From a virus: a DNA stretch of 52,024 nt. The stretch lies in the IMG/VR virus record IMGVR_UViG_3300046519_000223, positions 1 through 52,024 of that record. The stretch is one strand, 5' to 3'. A program made the translations under genes and the position numbers. The notes under the pieces are model-generated. The model did no database searches, was not told where the DNA came from, and saw only the letters and a list, made by a program, of their open reading frames with translations. Numbering within the stretch: the stretch's first letter is position 1; each line of letters starts with the position of its first letter. This document shows positions 16,740-25,382 of this stretch, piece by piece.

Positions 16740-17240
16740 CTACGCGCGGACAGCAAACAACCCGCGCTTGAGTAGATAGTCAGCAAACTGCGTAGCACTC
16801 GGCCGGTCCGGCGCCGCCGGCAACAGTCGGCCGCTGGTGTTCGAGATCGTCGCGTACTCGCGAGTGACCGCACCTTCAACACGCTCCAGCGTCAAAGCGC
16901 CTTTACGCTTGTCGATCGGGTCGATGTCATCGGTATGAATCTCGGCAGCCAAAGCCATCTGACCATACTGGATTCGAGCCGGCAGGTAGTTGTCGGGCTT
17001 GATCTGGCAGTCCAGTTCAACCCCGCGGCGCGGCCAGGCCAGAGCCTGATCGCTATCCGTCTTGCGCCCCTTCCAGGTCATGCCATCCATCGCCAAGGCG
17101 GACCGGCGAAGCAGTGCTTCTTGCGCAGCAACATCCGCAGGGATGGTCACACCAAACTTGCCGGCGTACATGACCAGGTCCGCGGCGCTCGCGTAGCTTT
17201 CGGCGTCTGGCTTGCCGGTGCCGTCCTCGATGATGAGCAT
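16740..17240 (-). CDS. Head-tail connector protein (often labelled DnaT-like)
   Basis: A 166-residue protein with ADAESYAS-type N terminus (GKPDAESYASAADLVMY), MDGMTWKGRKTDSDQALAWPR and ARIQYGQMALAAEI. Homologues are often called DnaT-like ssDNA-binding proteins, but the position between capsid and tail genes and the gp6-like pattern favour a head-tail connector. Confidence 0.75.
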   Translation of the reverse strand: MLIIEDGTGKPDAESYASAADLVMYAGKFGVTIPADVAAQEALLRRSALAMDGMTWKGRKTDSDQALAWPRRGVELDCQIKPDNYLPARIQYGQMALAAEIHTDDIDPIDKRKGALTLERVEGAVTREYATISNTSGRLLPAAPDRPSATQFADYLLKRGLFAVRA

Positions 17241-17243
17241 GGG

Positions 17244-17459
17244 TCAGTCCTTGGGTTTGTTCAGGTCAGCGCCCACCTTCGCAGGTGCAGTGCGGTACTC
17301 AGCCTTCAGCGTAGCCTTCGGCGGCTTCTCGACTTCGCCGCCACGGTCTTCCGTGACATTGGCATCGATGATGATCAGGCCTTCCTTTTTGGCGATTGCC
17401 TTCACGTCATCTTCGTAGCGGTGGAACGGGCCCGGCAGATACCAGATGTTATCAGTCAT
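17244..17459 (-). CDS. Small conserved head-region protein
   Basis: A 71-residue protein starting MTDNIWYLPGPFHRYEDDVKAIAKK, then a charged, proline-containing tail. GGAG lies eight bases before the ATG at 17459. It follows the capsid gene. The function is unknown; a head accessory or connector role is inferred from position. Confidence 0.65.
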   Translation of the reverse strand: MTDNIWYLPGPFHRYEDDVKAIAKKEGLIIIDANVTEDRGGEVEKPPKATLKAEYRTAPAKVGADLNKPKD

Positions 17460-17512
17460 CACTGTCACTCCGCTGCGCCAGGGCATTATGCCCCGACACA
17501 GTCATCAGATGG

Positions 17513-18481
17513 TTACTTGGAGGCGTCGCCGATCAGAGCGACACCGGCGGTGTCCTTGATGCTGGCTGCGGTTTTGTCCCAGTTGGTGCCGGTGGCGAGC
17601 GCGGCGCTCGATGGAGACTTGCCGCCGTTCGCGACATCCCAGGTGTAACCCTTGATGCCGAGGCCAAAGGTGTAGTCCACCTGGATGGTCGTGGTGATGC
17701 GCTCGTTACCGTTGTTGGTCTGCACGTTCGAGATGATGTCTCGGTTGTCGTGCACCAGCGCCGCACCAGCTGCCAGACCCAGGATGATTTCCTTGTTTGG
17801 CGTGCCGGTTTGAGCGAGAGCCGGCGCATCGGTGACGATCGAGGTCTTGCCGAGGATGTCGACGACGCGAACGTTGCCGGCCTGGAACAGGTTGTTCGGG
17901 TTGGCAAGGCCCTGGCCGACCAGCTTGTGCCAGGTGGTGCCCTGCATGACTTGAGCAACCAGGTTCTGGCTGGCATCGCCGAACTTCGCATGCGCGCTGT
18001 TCAGGCCAGACTGGGAGATGCCAAGAGTGGCCGACACGTCGTTCACCGCAGCTGCTTGCGCAGTGATGGCCGCCACCAGTGCAGCGATCGCGGTGTTGAG
18101 CTGGTCTTTCAGCAGCACCTCGGCGAACGCGCGGCTCGCGACTTCAACACCCTGAGCAGTTGGACGCTGCAACCAGGTCATCTGCGACGGCTCGTAGCGA
18201 ATCGGACCGAAGCCACCCGCCACTTTCACGGTGGTGTCTTGCAGTTCGGTCAGGTCGACCGGAGTCACCGCAGCGTTGGCGCCGTAGCGGTTCACGCGAC
18301 GCTGAGCTGCACCGAGGTTCTGGAAGAACGACTCCTGCAGGAAATCACCGGTGAAGCCGTTCGGCGACAGCACAATCGCGCCGTTGCTGGCTGCGTTGAA
18401 CGCCTCCAGCATTTGGTCCAGCGTCTCGAGAGTCGCCGGCATGATGTAATCGTTGAAAACCTGCATTTGAGACAGGGACAT
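17513..18481 (-). CDS. Major capsid protein
   Basis: A 322-residue protein directly after the scaffold gene. It starts MSLSQMQVFNDYIMPATLETL, has GGFGPIRYEPSQMTWLQRPT in the middle and QVDYTFGLGIKGYTWDVANGG near the C terminus, a pattern of the gp13-like branch of HK97-fold capsid proteins. Its position (portal, minor head, scaffold, then this) and size make the call firm. Confidence 0.88.
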   Translation of the reverse strand: MSLSQMQVFNDYIMPATLETLDQMLEAFNAASNGAIVLSPNGFTGDFLQESFFQNLGAAQRRVNRYGANAAVTPVDLTELQDTTVKVAGGFGPIRYEPSQMTWLQRPTAQGVEVASRAFAEVLLKDQLNTAIAALVAAITAQAAAVNDVSATLGISQSGLNSAHAKFGDASQNLVAQVMQGTTWHKLVGQGLANPNNLFQAGNVRVVDILGKTSIVTDAPALAQTGTPNKEIILGLAAGAALVHDNRDIISNVQTNNGNERITTTIQVDYTFGLGIKGYTWDVANGGKSPSSAALATGTNWDKTAASIKDTAGVALIGDASK

Positions 18482-18492
18482 GGGTCAAATCC

Positions 18493-19203
18493 TTAATTTA
18501 GGGGGAGATCAGAGAACCGGGACGCAATTGCCGCCGTGCGCTCCGCTTTGGTACCGCCGATGTTTCCTTTTGCGGCCCCGCCGCCACCTCCAGCACCCCC
18601 GGCCCCGCCGCCAGATGCCTTACTACCCGCGATCAACGGCGCAAACGCCGTGTCGTTTGCGAATTCTGCTTTCAGCTCATCCAGCGTTGCCGCCGAGAGC
18701 TTGCCCTGCTGGTCGAGTACGACCACAACAGGCTTCCCGTCGCGTTGCTCGACGCTCAACCGGCGTTCGATGTGCGGCAACAGGGCTTTGGCGCTGCCCG
18801 GGATTGCCAAGGCAGACGCGATATCAGTAGCGGTACGGCCGACAGTCAGATCCCGGATCTGAGTGCTCAGCGTTGTCCGCTCCTGCTCCAGCGTGCCGTT
18901 CAGCTCAGCTTCGCGGCGGTTGTACTTCTCGGACCAGGAGCGCTCGAGTTCTTCGACGTTGCCGGACTTCCGGGCATTCTCTTCGCGCTCTAGGCGGGCC
19001 TGGTCTTCGGCGTCCTTGCGAGCCTTGTCGGCGGCCTTCTTCTCGTCCAGCAGTTCCTGAACCTTGGATTTCAGGCCCGAAACGTCTTCAGGTTGCGGCA
19101 GACCTTCAATGCCGAGCACGAACTTGCCGTCCTTCTCGGTGTAAAGAGCGCGCACGGTGTCATCCACCCCTTCCAGAGTGTCCAGCTGATATTTCAAACC
19201 CAT
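18493..19203 (-). CDS. Scaffold protein
   Basis: A 236-residue protein with a long charged coiled coil (about residues 42-115, VQELLDEKKAADKARKDAED and on), a globular middle, a Gly/Ala-only linker (about 195-212) and a basic C terminus. It lies just before the capsid gene. It guides capsid assembly and is removed afterwards; no protease motif is visible in it. Confidence 0.85.
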   Translation of the reverse strand: MGLKYQLDTLEGVDDTVRALYTEKDGKFVLGIEGLPQPEDVSGLKSKVQELLDEKKAADKARKDAEDQARLEREENARKSGNVEELERSWSEKYNRREAELNGTLEQERTTLSTQIRDLTVGRTATDIASALAIPGSAKALLPHIERRLSVEQRDGKPVVVVLDQQGKLSAATLDELKAEFANDTAFAPLIAGSKASGGGAGGAGGGGGAAKGNIGGTKAERTAAIASRFSDLPLN

Positions 19204-19242
19204 TTTCTTGTCTCCCAGAGACGTTGGTGCAGGCCCTGCCTG

Positions 19243-20331
19243 CTATTTGATGCCCGCCCGCTCGAACGCCAAAGGCTCAAGAGCCTTCATCTGCACAAGG
19301 GTCAGAGGTGAAAAGTTGCGATCAAGCTGCAGCTCGGAGAACCGTTCGATGCTCAGGCCGCCTTCGCGGAAGAGCTTGGCGCGGACCGGGCCGATGGCCT
19401 TGTCCTGGAACGCTGCCGGCTGCTGCTTGAGCCATTCGTAATACGACTGGTCTGCCCTGACCTGCTGCGGCCCGCTATCGCCAATGGATGCGCGGGTCGC
19501 GCCCTCGGAAAACAAGGCGCTAAAGCGAGTGATGGCAACAATTGTGGATCTGCACTGAATGTGCAAAGGAGGCCGCGGCCCTTCAGTCAGCTTGAAGCGC
19601 TGCTTGTCGAGGGAGCGGCATTGGCTGGTCGTCTTCGTATCCAGCGTGCTGACCCACTCCACCGCCTGCACGACGTCGGCGTTCTCTTTCAGCGTCTCCA
19701 TGCGTGCCTGGGTAGCGACGTGCTGCACCGCCGTTCGCACCACAGCGCCGGCATTCCGGTTGGTCGTGGCCAGGATCCCGTCGTTGTACTGAAGCGCCTT
19801 GGTCCCACGAATGTTCTTGATGATCTGGAAGTTCGTCTGGCCTTCGAAGAAGCCCTGCCGGATCGCGCCTGTGAGGCGTTGTCGCTCGGTGGTGGTGAAG
19901 CTATCAATGAACGACTTGAGCAGCTTGCCGCCATCCGCGCCGCGCACGCTGAGCGGGTTGCCGAGGATTGCCGTCCTGATTGCAGCAGCACCGGGCACCG
20001 CGGCATCAAACGAGACGCCAACCGGCGCCGCCCGTGTCAGGCTGGTCGCTTCGAACTCGGCCTCGTAGTTCGCAATGTCGATCAGGTCGAGGTTCAGCTT
20101 GTCGCTGTAGCGGTTGAAGATGCCCAGCAGCAGGCTATCGACTTCGCTCAGCAGCCGCTCCAGCCGAGCAACGGTGTAATCCGTCAGATCGGTCCGAGTC
20201 AGCCGCTCACGAATCGAGCGGTCAATCTCCTTGAGGAAAGGTCCGAACTTGGCGACCTCCCCCGATTTCAGTTGCTCGAGGAAGACCGCGTGCCGAATGG
20301 TGGCATCAAGGATTGCTTGGTTGGCCGCCAT
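19243..20331 (-). CDS. Minor head protein, SPP1 gp7 / Mu F family
   Basis: A 362-residue head morphogenesis protein. The C-terminal half has the family signature VEWVSTLDTKTTSQCRSLD, then LHIQCRSTIV. The N-terminal half is helical. It overlaps the portal gene by 26 bases. Family members are packaged in a few copies near the portal and may be ejected with the DNA. Confidence 0.88.
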   Translation of the reverse strand: MAANQAILDATIRHAVFLEQLKSGEVAKFGPFLKEIDRSIRERLTRTDLTDYTVARLERLLSEVDSLLLGIFNRYSDKLNLDLIDIANYEAEFEATSLTRAAPVGVSFDAAVPGAAAIRTAILGNPLSVRGADGGKLLKSFIDSFTTTERQRLTGAIRQGFFEGQTNFQIIKNIRGTKALQYNDGILATTNRNAGAVVRTAVQHVATQARMETLKENADVVQAVEWVSTLDTKTTSQCRSLDKQRFKLTEGPRPPLHIQCRSTIVAITRFSALFSEGATRASIGDSGPQQVRADQSYYEWLKQQPAAFQDKAIGPVRAKLFREGGLSIERFSELQLDRNFSPLTLVQMKALEPLAFERAGIK

Positions 20332-21763
20332 TGTTGACTCCAGTATCGTCGAGATTCAGGCCTGCGCCGCTGGTTTCCAGCTCGCCCCGGATGTCGTCAT
20401 CAGTCTTCTCAGGGTCGATCACCCCGCGGTCACGCAGGTACTGCCAGAAGTCCGATTCGGGAAGCTTGCCGCCCTGCACTGCATTGAACAGACCGGTGAG
20501 GATCGTTGCGTCGAGGCTGATCTGGCTGAAGTCCTGATTGAGTTTGTAGACGACTTCGCCAGGCGCGTTCACGAATTCAGCCATCCAGACCAGGCACTGG
20601 CTGTAGGCCTCGCTGACGTTGCTCACCACCAGCGACAGAACGCTGTGTTCCGCGGCGCTGTCGTTGTCGGCCTGGGTGGCGGTCTTCACCGCGCTGCCTC
20701 GCTCGATTAGTCTGGCACCGAGCGACACCATGTCCTCTTTCTTGCCGTCCATGGCCTCTTTGGCCACCGTGTTCGGCTGTGCCTGCCAGACGCCGCACGT
20801 GCCACTGACCGGAAGCAGCCAAGGCGCGCGGGAGCCAAGGAAGATACCGTTCTTTTCCATGTGGTCGCGCCACTGCTCATCGAGTCCCGCCATCCACGGC
20901 TGAGGCTGGCCCACCAGGTAGGCAGCCTCCTCGTAATCCGCGCTGTTGCGGTAATGACCGATGTTGATTTCGGCCATGTCGTACAGCGGTGAGTCGTCGA
21001 TGCTGGTGTCGTTGTTCTCGCTGCCGAGAAACTGGAACGGGATCACTCGCCAAGGCTGACCGAGGCCATTTAGCGGAGTGAAGGGCGCGATGATCATTGT
21101 CGTCTGGCTGGAACCCTCTTCCCACACTTCCTGCGTATAGACACCGGCGGCATCCAAGCGCAGCACTCGAAACTGAACAACCTGTTCGCTGCCAAACCCG
21201 TCATCGGTGTCGACATCGACCGTCTCGCGCAACACGACCAAGCTCAGCAGATGCTGGCCGCCGACTTGGCGAGTTTTCCAGTTGATGATCGCCTCGGCCG
21301 GGTAGCTGGCGATGTTCGCCCGGGCCCGACCTGCTTGTTCGTCTGCCTTGCTCACCGATCCGGCCACGACAGCCGCGTAATCCACCAGCAACCCGTGACG
21401 GCCGACTTCGAGCAGATGCCCGATGATCGATTGCGACTGCTGGTAGATGCTCACGCCTTGCCCGTCGATGTCCTTCGACACGTAGTCGAGGGCGCCGGGA
21501 ACGGTCAGCGTTGGCCAGGTGCGGAACACCGCCCCCACCAGACTGTGTTTTGTCCGGCCCGTTGCGTTGTAGAACACGGCGCGCTTCTTGTACGCGTCGT
21601 AGCGATCCTTGTTGTCCTTGCTGGTGTCCGAAGCATTCGGTCGAGGTAGGTACTGATCACCGGCAGCCTTAATGGTTTCCGAACCCTTGCAGACGTCGCG
21701 CACCAAGCGCCAGCGGTACTGCGCCGCCTTGTACTCGGGACGGGTAAAAGTGACGTCCGTCAT
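20306..21763 (-). CDS. Portal protein (DUF4055 type)
   Basis: A 485-residue portal. YKAAQYRWRLVRDVCKGSETI at the N terminus, RDHMEKNGIFLGSRAPWLLP in the middle and VVYKLNQDFSQISLDATILT near the end are DUF4055-type segments. It forms the ring through which TerL packages DNA. It overlaps TerL upstream by four bases and the minor head gene downstream. Confidence 0.9.
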   Translation of the reverse strand: MTDVTFTRPEYKAAQYRWRLVRDVCKGSETIKAAGDQYLPRPNASDTSKDNKDRYDAYKKRAVFYNATGRTKHSLVGAVFRTWPTLTVPGALDYVSKDIDGQGVSIYQQSQSIIGHLLEVGRHGLLVDYAAVVAGSVSKADEQAGRARANIASYPAEAIINWKTRQVGGQHLLSLVVLRETVDVDTDDGFGSEQVVQFRVLRLDAAGVYTQEVWEEGSSQTTMIIAPFTPLNGLGQPWRVIPFQFLGSENNDTSIDDSPLYDMAEINIGHYRNSADYEEAAYLVGQPQPWMAGLDEQWRDHMEKNGIFLGSRAPWLLPVSGTCGVWQAQPNTVAKEAMDGKKEDMVSLGARLIERGSAVKTATQADNDSAAEHSVLSLVVSNVSEAYSQCLVWMAEFVNAPGEVVYKLNQDFSQISLDATILTGLFNAVQGGKLPESDFWQYLRDRGVIDPEKTDDDIRGELETSGAGLNLDDTGVNNGGQPSNP

Positions 21764-23061
21764 CGGGCGACTCCCATTTTCATTGAGGTGACCGGTTTAA
21801 TGATCGGGTACTCGCGATGGATAAAGTAACCGCCACCGTCGTTGGCGTGGTCGTTGCCTTGGCTCTTGTCCGGCTCGCCGTTGGGCGCCCAGATCTGTTG
21901 CTCAAGGCCGTCGGCATAAGTCGGGCATGTGAACGGGTTCACTAGGTAACGCCGCTCGCCCTGCGCGTTGCAGAACATAGCGTTCATGGCGTTGATCCGA
22001 TCCTTCACTGGCGGGTTGGCCGCCGGCGCGATGACCGTGAAGCCCGCCTGCTTGAGCATGGCGATATCGGTGACGCTGGCATTGACAGACTTGCGCGAAT
22101 CACCCGAGGCATCCGGGTAGATCCGGATCTCGCAGGTCTTCTTGTAGTCGTTGCCGTTATGCTCCCAGTAGCGTTCCTTGATGCGGCGGATCATGTCCGG
22201 CGTGTCGTAGCCATCCATCAACTCATCCACTGCCCGGGGCAGACCCTGATCGCGCTTGACGTGCGTTACCGCCGCCATCTTGCCGACGTTGAAGTCCATG
22301 CCGATGAACAGAGGCTCACCCGGCTGCACAGTGTCGAAGCACTGATTCAGCTTGCGGTCGTACGTGTGGTAGATCGAGCCGGATGTCAGGTTGACGAACT
22401 GGCCGTTCAGATAAGCGAGGATCAGCTGCGGCGGATACGACTCCATCAACGATTCGATGTAGTCGCTTGGCAGGTTCAGTTCGTTGTCGAACGTGCTGGC
22501 CTGCACCAGGCCGTACATCTCATTCAGCTTCGGCTTGTCGCGGAGCTGCTTCACGAATTGCAGGAAGACGAACTTGAAGCCTTCCGGCGTCGTGGTTACG
22601 TCGACGCCGTTCTTCAGCCCCGGCAGGTTGTAACGCATCCGAGCAATGATCTTGCGCCAAGCCTGCTGCGCCTTGATCGACGTCAGCACGTCCAGTTCGT
22701 CCACCAGGGCGTGGCCAATCTTGAAACCGACAATCGTCTGCGGCTTCTCCATAGACCGGCAAATGACAGTGCCGCGATACTGCCGGCCGCTGTAAATGTG
22801 AACCTCATGGTTCGCCTGGTTGATCTTGGTCTTCAACCCCCAGTCAAAGGCCACCTCTTCCACTGTCGGATAGAAGATGTCCCGGATCTGCGGGTAAGTC
22901 GGTGCGAAGTACCCAGCGTTGACGCCAGGCCACTCCATGAAGTGCTTGCACAGCGCCGAACATCCAACCCAGGTCTTGCCTGAGCCGAACCCTGCAACGA
23001 ATGCGCGGAATTTATGGGGCAGTGTGAGGAAGTGAGCCTGCGGAACATTAAGGCTCGGCAT
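21760..23061 (-). CDS. terL: Terminase large subunit
   Basis: A 433-residue packaging motor. Walker A is G24-FGSGKT30, Walker B is ALVDELD (118-124), and the C-terminal RNase-H-like nuclease shows FIGMDFNVGK (about 250) and RIYPDASGDSR (about 320). The ATG at 23061 has AGGAAG upstream; an ATG 15 bases earlier is less well placed. It overlaps the end of terS by 14 bases. Confidence 0.93.
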   Translation of the reverse strand: MPSLNVPQAHFLTLPHKFRAFVAGFGSGKTWVGCSALCKHFMEWPGVNAGYFAPTYPQIRDIFYPTVEEVAFDWGLKTKINQANHEVHIYSGRQYRGTVICRSMEKPQTIVGFKIGHALVDELDVLTSIKAQQAWRKIIARMRYNLPGLKNGVDVTTTPEGFKFVFLQFVKQLRDKPKLNEMYGLVQASTFDNELNLPSDYIESLMESYPPQLILAYLNGQFVNLTSGSIYHTYDRKLNQCFDTVQPGEPLFIGMDFNVGKMAAVTHVKRDQGLPRAVDELMDGYDTPDMIRRIKERYWEHNGNDYKKTCEIRIYPDASGDSRKSVNASVTDIAMLKQAGFTVIAPAANPPVKDRINAMNAMFCNAQGERRYLVNPFTCPTYADGLEQQIWAPNGEPDKSQGNDHANDGGGYFIHREYPIIKPVTSMKMGVAR

Positions 23062-23509
23062 TCGGCTTCCTCGCATCGACTACATCGACCTGAATGCGGG
23101 TCGGGATTGCTGGCTCGTCGTCAGGCTCTTCCTTTCGATTGCGGTTGACGTACATGTCGCCGGTTTCTTTCGCGGCCTGCTCCAGAATCTGCATGGCGAG
23201 GCCGATGTTCTTCATCGTCTCGGCACGTTCTACAAACCGATTCATGGCGCGGAGGCGGAACGCACGATTGGCGATCGGGATCTCAGCCGTCTCTTCGCGG
23301 AATCGCTTCCGAGTGTCTTCGAACATCGTCACCCAGCGCTTTGCCAGCCCCTTCCCTGAGGTCTTCGTGGGATCGTGCGTTTCCACCTGCTGGCGGGTAA
23401 CCGATACCCCATATTCTTTCTGGACCGCTTCAACAACCTGTGAGGGCGTGTCGAAGCACGCCAGGGCCTGAACGATAAAGGCCTTCACGTCGTTTTGAAG
23501 GGCTGCCAT
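23048..23509 (-). CDS. terS: Terminase small subunit (DUF2280 type)
   Basis: A 153-residue DNA-recognition subunit. The N-terminal helix-turn-helix region (VKAFIVQALACFDTPSQVVE ... YGVSVTRQQVETHDP) and RFREETAEIPIANRAFRLRA are typical of DUF2280 terminases in Pseudomonas and Burkholderia phages. The acidic C-terminal tail probably contacts TerL. Its cos or pac site was not identified. Confidence 0.88.
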   Translation of the reverse strand: MAALQNDVKAFIVQALACFDTPSQVVEAVQKEYGVSVTRQQVETHDPTKTSGKGLAKRWVTMFEDTRKRFREETAEIPIANRAFRLRAMNRFVERAETMKNIGLAMQILEQAAKETGDMYVNRNRKEEPDDEPAIPTRIQVDVVDARKPNAEP

Positions 23510-23540
23510 AGATTCTCATCCGTCCAGAGCCTGTCAAGAA

Positions 23541-24164
23541 TCAGGCCGACTTAAGCAGACAGGTTCCGCAGGCCCTCGATATGTTCAATTTCCCTACCTC
23601 GGCAGGTTTGTTTGCAGCATCCACCAACGCTTGAACGTCAGGGCTCGCACCGTAGCGACGCACCACACCGACGAACTCTTCGACGTCGTGTCCGCGCATC
23701 TCGATCTTGGGAGCACCTTCCTTGGTGAAAGCTGGCTGACCGTATTTGTCTTTGGCGTGAGCTAGGTGATACAGCTCATGCTCAACCACGGCACAGAAGT
23801 CGGTATCGCTGCACTGGGCGCAGTAGTCAGCGGCCAGCGTGATGATGAAAGCCGGCACATCGCCGAACCAATCGAACATCTGTTGTTCCATCCGGGCTTT
23901 CTGCCAACCACCAGCGCGGAACGCGACTTGCTCGGCCTGACCCAAGACTGTTCGGCCTTGTTTTTCGAAGTGTGAAGACGCCCACATGATCCGGATGTCT
24001 GCATCCAGCAGATGGGCATGGTCTTCGTTGTGAATGCTGCCGGTGTCGGCAAGGATCTCGGCGCTCAGCCACTCCCACACCTCAGGCGCTGGAATCAGGC
24101 GAATACCGAAGTCGGAAAGCTCGGATAGTTCGAGTAGCGACTTGGGTGGCATCGGTCTTTTCAC
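23541..24164 (-). CDS. Putative phage metallopeptidase
   Basis: A 207-residue protein with a zinc-binding H129-E-L-Y-H133 in AVVEHELYHLAHAKDKYG. The pair CAQC (115-118) and two C-terminal cysteines (ACGTC) may also bind metal. The GTG at 24164 follows GGAGGTGG. Similar proteins occur next to terS in many tailed phages; the substrate is unknown. Head maturation or a host target are both possible. Confidence 0.82.
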   Translation of the reverse strand: MKRPMPPKSLLELSELSDFGIRLIPAPEVWEWLSAEILADTGSIHNEDHAHLLDADIRIMWASSHFEKQGRTVLGQAEQVAFRAGGWQKARMEQQMFDWFGDVPAFIITLAADYCAQCSDTDFCAVVEHELYHLAHAKDKYGQPAFTKEGAPKIEMRGHDVEEFVGVVRRYGASPDVQALVDAANKPAEVGKLNISRACGTCLLKSA

Positions 24165-24197
24165 TGGACCACCTCCGAGACGACCCGAAAGCCAAAG

Positions 24198-24216
24198 AGA
24201 AAATGATTATCATTAA
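24198..24216. promoter_or_regulatory. Fur-box-like palindrome
   Basis: The 19 bases starting GAAAATGATTATCATT match 15 of 19 positions of the classical Fur consensus GATAATGATAATCATTATC, with a perfect ATGAT-T-ATCAT core. It lies between the divergent metallopeptidase start (24164) and the small plus-strand gene at 24311. Chance occurrence in an AT-rich spacer cannot be excluded. Confidence 0.4.
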
Positions 24217-24310
24217 TGCAAACCGACGAAACTGCACCCCTTTCGGGTGGCGCGAAGCCTGAGTATGTGAAGAATGGGACGGGTCTTTCTAAATCACCAA
24301 GGATTTTGCG

Positions 24311-24481
24311 ATGCCCAACGCTTTTGAATCACTTCTGTTCGTCCTGGCTGTCTTTGTTGGCCCGCTTGTTCTTCATCGCTTCTTCAGCTGGTATTCGAAG
24401 AAATTGCGCTACATCACCTCTTCCATTGCCATTCACGCTGCGTTCTTTGCCTACTGGCTTGCCAACCACTACCCGCAGTAA
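24311..24481 (+). CDS. 56-residue two-span membrane protein
   Basis: ATG at 24311 follows AAGGATTTTGCG. The peptide has two hydrophobic segments (about 6-24 and 36-51) around a basic loop, RFFSWYSKKLRY, which predicts a hairpin with the loop in the cytoplasm. It lies opposite to the late operon. A minus-strand frame at 24329-24544 competes for the same DNA; the plus-strand reading is preferred for its clear membrane topology and ribosome site. It could be a moron or a holin-like protein. Confidence 0.5.
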   Translation: MPNAFESLLFVLAVFVGPLVLHRFFSWYSKKLRYITSSIAIHAAFFAYWLANHYPQ

Positions 24482-24531
24482 AGCGACCGCCAGGAAAAGG
24501 CTGCCCGACGCCAACACCATCAGTGCCGCAC

Positions 24532-24801
24532 TCACCCGCGGCACACCTCACCTTCCGCGTCTTCCAGAATGATTTCGATCAGCTTCTGCTCACCCAGCCG
24601 GAACAGGGCAAGCGACTGCATGTCGTCGGCCATCGGGCCAAACCCGAACACCTCGATGCGACCGCTCCCAGTACGCATGCCGATCACGCCGACCGAGCAG
24701 GCTTCACGTTCGCCCGACTCAAGGTCATCGGCGATCTTGCGCAACGTGTGGACTGCATCACGCCAGCCTTCACGCTTGAATTCCAGCAGCTTAGCGGCCA
24801 T
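24532..24801 (-). CDS. Small conserved phage protein, unknown function
   Basis: An 89-residue soluble protein starting MAAKLLEFKREGWRDAVHTLRKIADDLESG, with VGVIGMRTGSGRIEVFGFGPMADD and an acidic C terminus. AAGGAG precedes the ATG. It lies between the lysis genes and the metallopeptidase. The amphipathic N-terminal helix suggests a partner-binding protein. Confidence 0.65.
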   Translation of the reverse strand: MAAKLLEFKREGWRDAVHTLRKIADDLESGEREACSVGVIGMRTGSGRIEVFGFGPMADDMQSLALFRLGEQKLIEIILEDAEGEVCRG

Positions 24802-24900
24802 TCATTTCTCCTTGGAGGGATCGGCCTCGCTTCAATAAGCCGACGCCCTTTTGGAAGCGGGAACGCCTCCTCAGTCCACTAACTCATTGGGGATCGATGG

Positions 24901-24931
24901 TCTATGGTTAGGCATCAGACCAAGCCATAGA
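24901..24931 (+). promoter_or_regulatory. Inverted repeat overlapping a gene leader
   Basis: TCTATGG (24901-24907) pairs with CCATAGA (24925-24931), ending at the GAGGAA ribosome site of the gene at 24942. In RNA it could partly mask that site; in DNA it could be an operator. Confidence 0.4.
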
Positions 24932-24941
24932 GGAACTGGAA

Positions 24942-25130
24942 ATGATCGAGCGCATCACTGAGGGATTGGTAGTGCAGGCGGCCAGGGAATGGGCTGCACG
25001 AAAGAACAAAAGCAATACATCCGCCGTAGCCAATGCTCAGGAAACGATGGTCGCGCTCAAGGTCAAACTGAGCGATGAGGAGTATGCCCAAGCATTGGCA
25101 AAGCTTTATCGCGATTACGAAGAGTCGTAA
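24942..25130 (+). CDS. 62-residue protein on the opposite strand in the late region
   Basis: A small soluble protein (MIERITEGLVVQAAREWAAR ... LSDEEYAQALAKLYRDYEES), with GAGGAACTGGAA before the ATG. It is helical and acidic at the C terminus; no family is recognised. It is a plus-strand singleton among minus-strand late genes with its own inverted repeat in front, so it is probably expressed independently, possibly in the lysogen. Confidence 0.6.
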   Translation: MIERITEGLVVQAAREWAARKNKSNTSAVANAQETMVALKVKLSDEEYAQALAKLYRDYEES

Positions 25131-25141
25131 ATAACGCGTGT

Positions 25142-25330
25142 TCAGCTCACCATGATGTTGGTCTGCATCTGGGCGTGCCCGTGCAGCAGCGATACGACCA
25201 AGCCCTGAGGTAGGCCTGCAGCCTTGGCAGCGTCAATCGCTTTGGCAATGGCGCTATCCAATTCAGTGATCGCCTGGTTGATGGCGGGACTCAGTGGCAA
25301 TGCGTGATGCAGGCGCGTTACGTTGGTCAT
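25142..25330 (-). CDS. Small phage protein behind the 36-bp dyad
   Basis: A 62-residue protein starting MTNVTRLHHALPLSPAINQA, with a helical middle (ITELDSAIAKAIDAAKAAG) and LPQGLVVSLLHGHAQMQTN. GGAG precedes the ATG at 25330. It follows the second Rz1. The 36-bp dyad at 25345-25380 occupies its whole leader, so it is the likely target of that element. The function is unknown. Confidence 0.6.
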   Translation of the reverse strand: MTNVTRLHHALPLSPAINQAITELDSAIAKAIDAAKAAGLPQGLVVSLLHGHAQMQTNIMVS

Positions 25331-25344
25331 GCTTACTCCAATGT

Positions 25345-25380
25345 CGCGACACAATTTGATGATTCGCGAAACGTGTCGCG
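25345..25380 (-). promoter_or_regulatory. 36-bp dyad element, copy B
   Basis: On the minus strand: CGCGACACGTTTCGCG, ten AT-rich bases, then AATTGTGTCGCG. The outer arms CGCGACAC/GTGTCGCG are perfect inverted repeats. It is 31/36 identical to copy A at 30495-30530, in the opposite orientation. It sits between the Rz1 stop and the gene starting at 25330. Confidence 0.7.
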
Positions 25381-25382
25381 AA

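Noticed and set aside
19561-20337. 258-codon plus-strand frame within the minor head gene
   Set aside because: Antisense shadow; the minus-strand protein has a family signature.
22159-22983. 274-codon plus-strand frame within terL
   Set aside because: Antisense shadow of a well-recognised terminase with both Walker motifs.
24329-24544. 71-codon minus-strand frame overlapping the small plus-strand membrane gene
   Set aside because: It would fit the direction of the operon and has an N-terminal span, but the plus-strand frame has a better ribosome site and two clear spans. It remains the main alternative for this interval.
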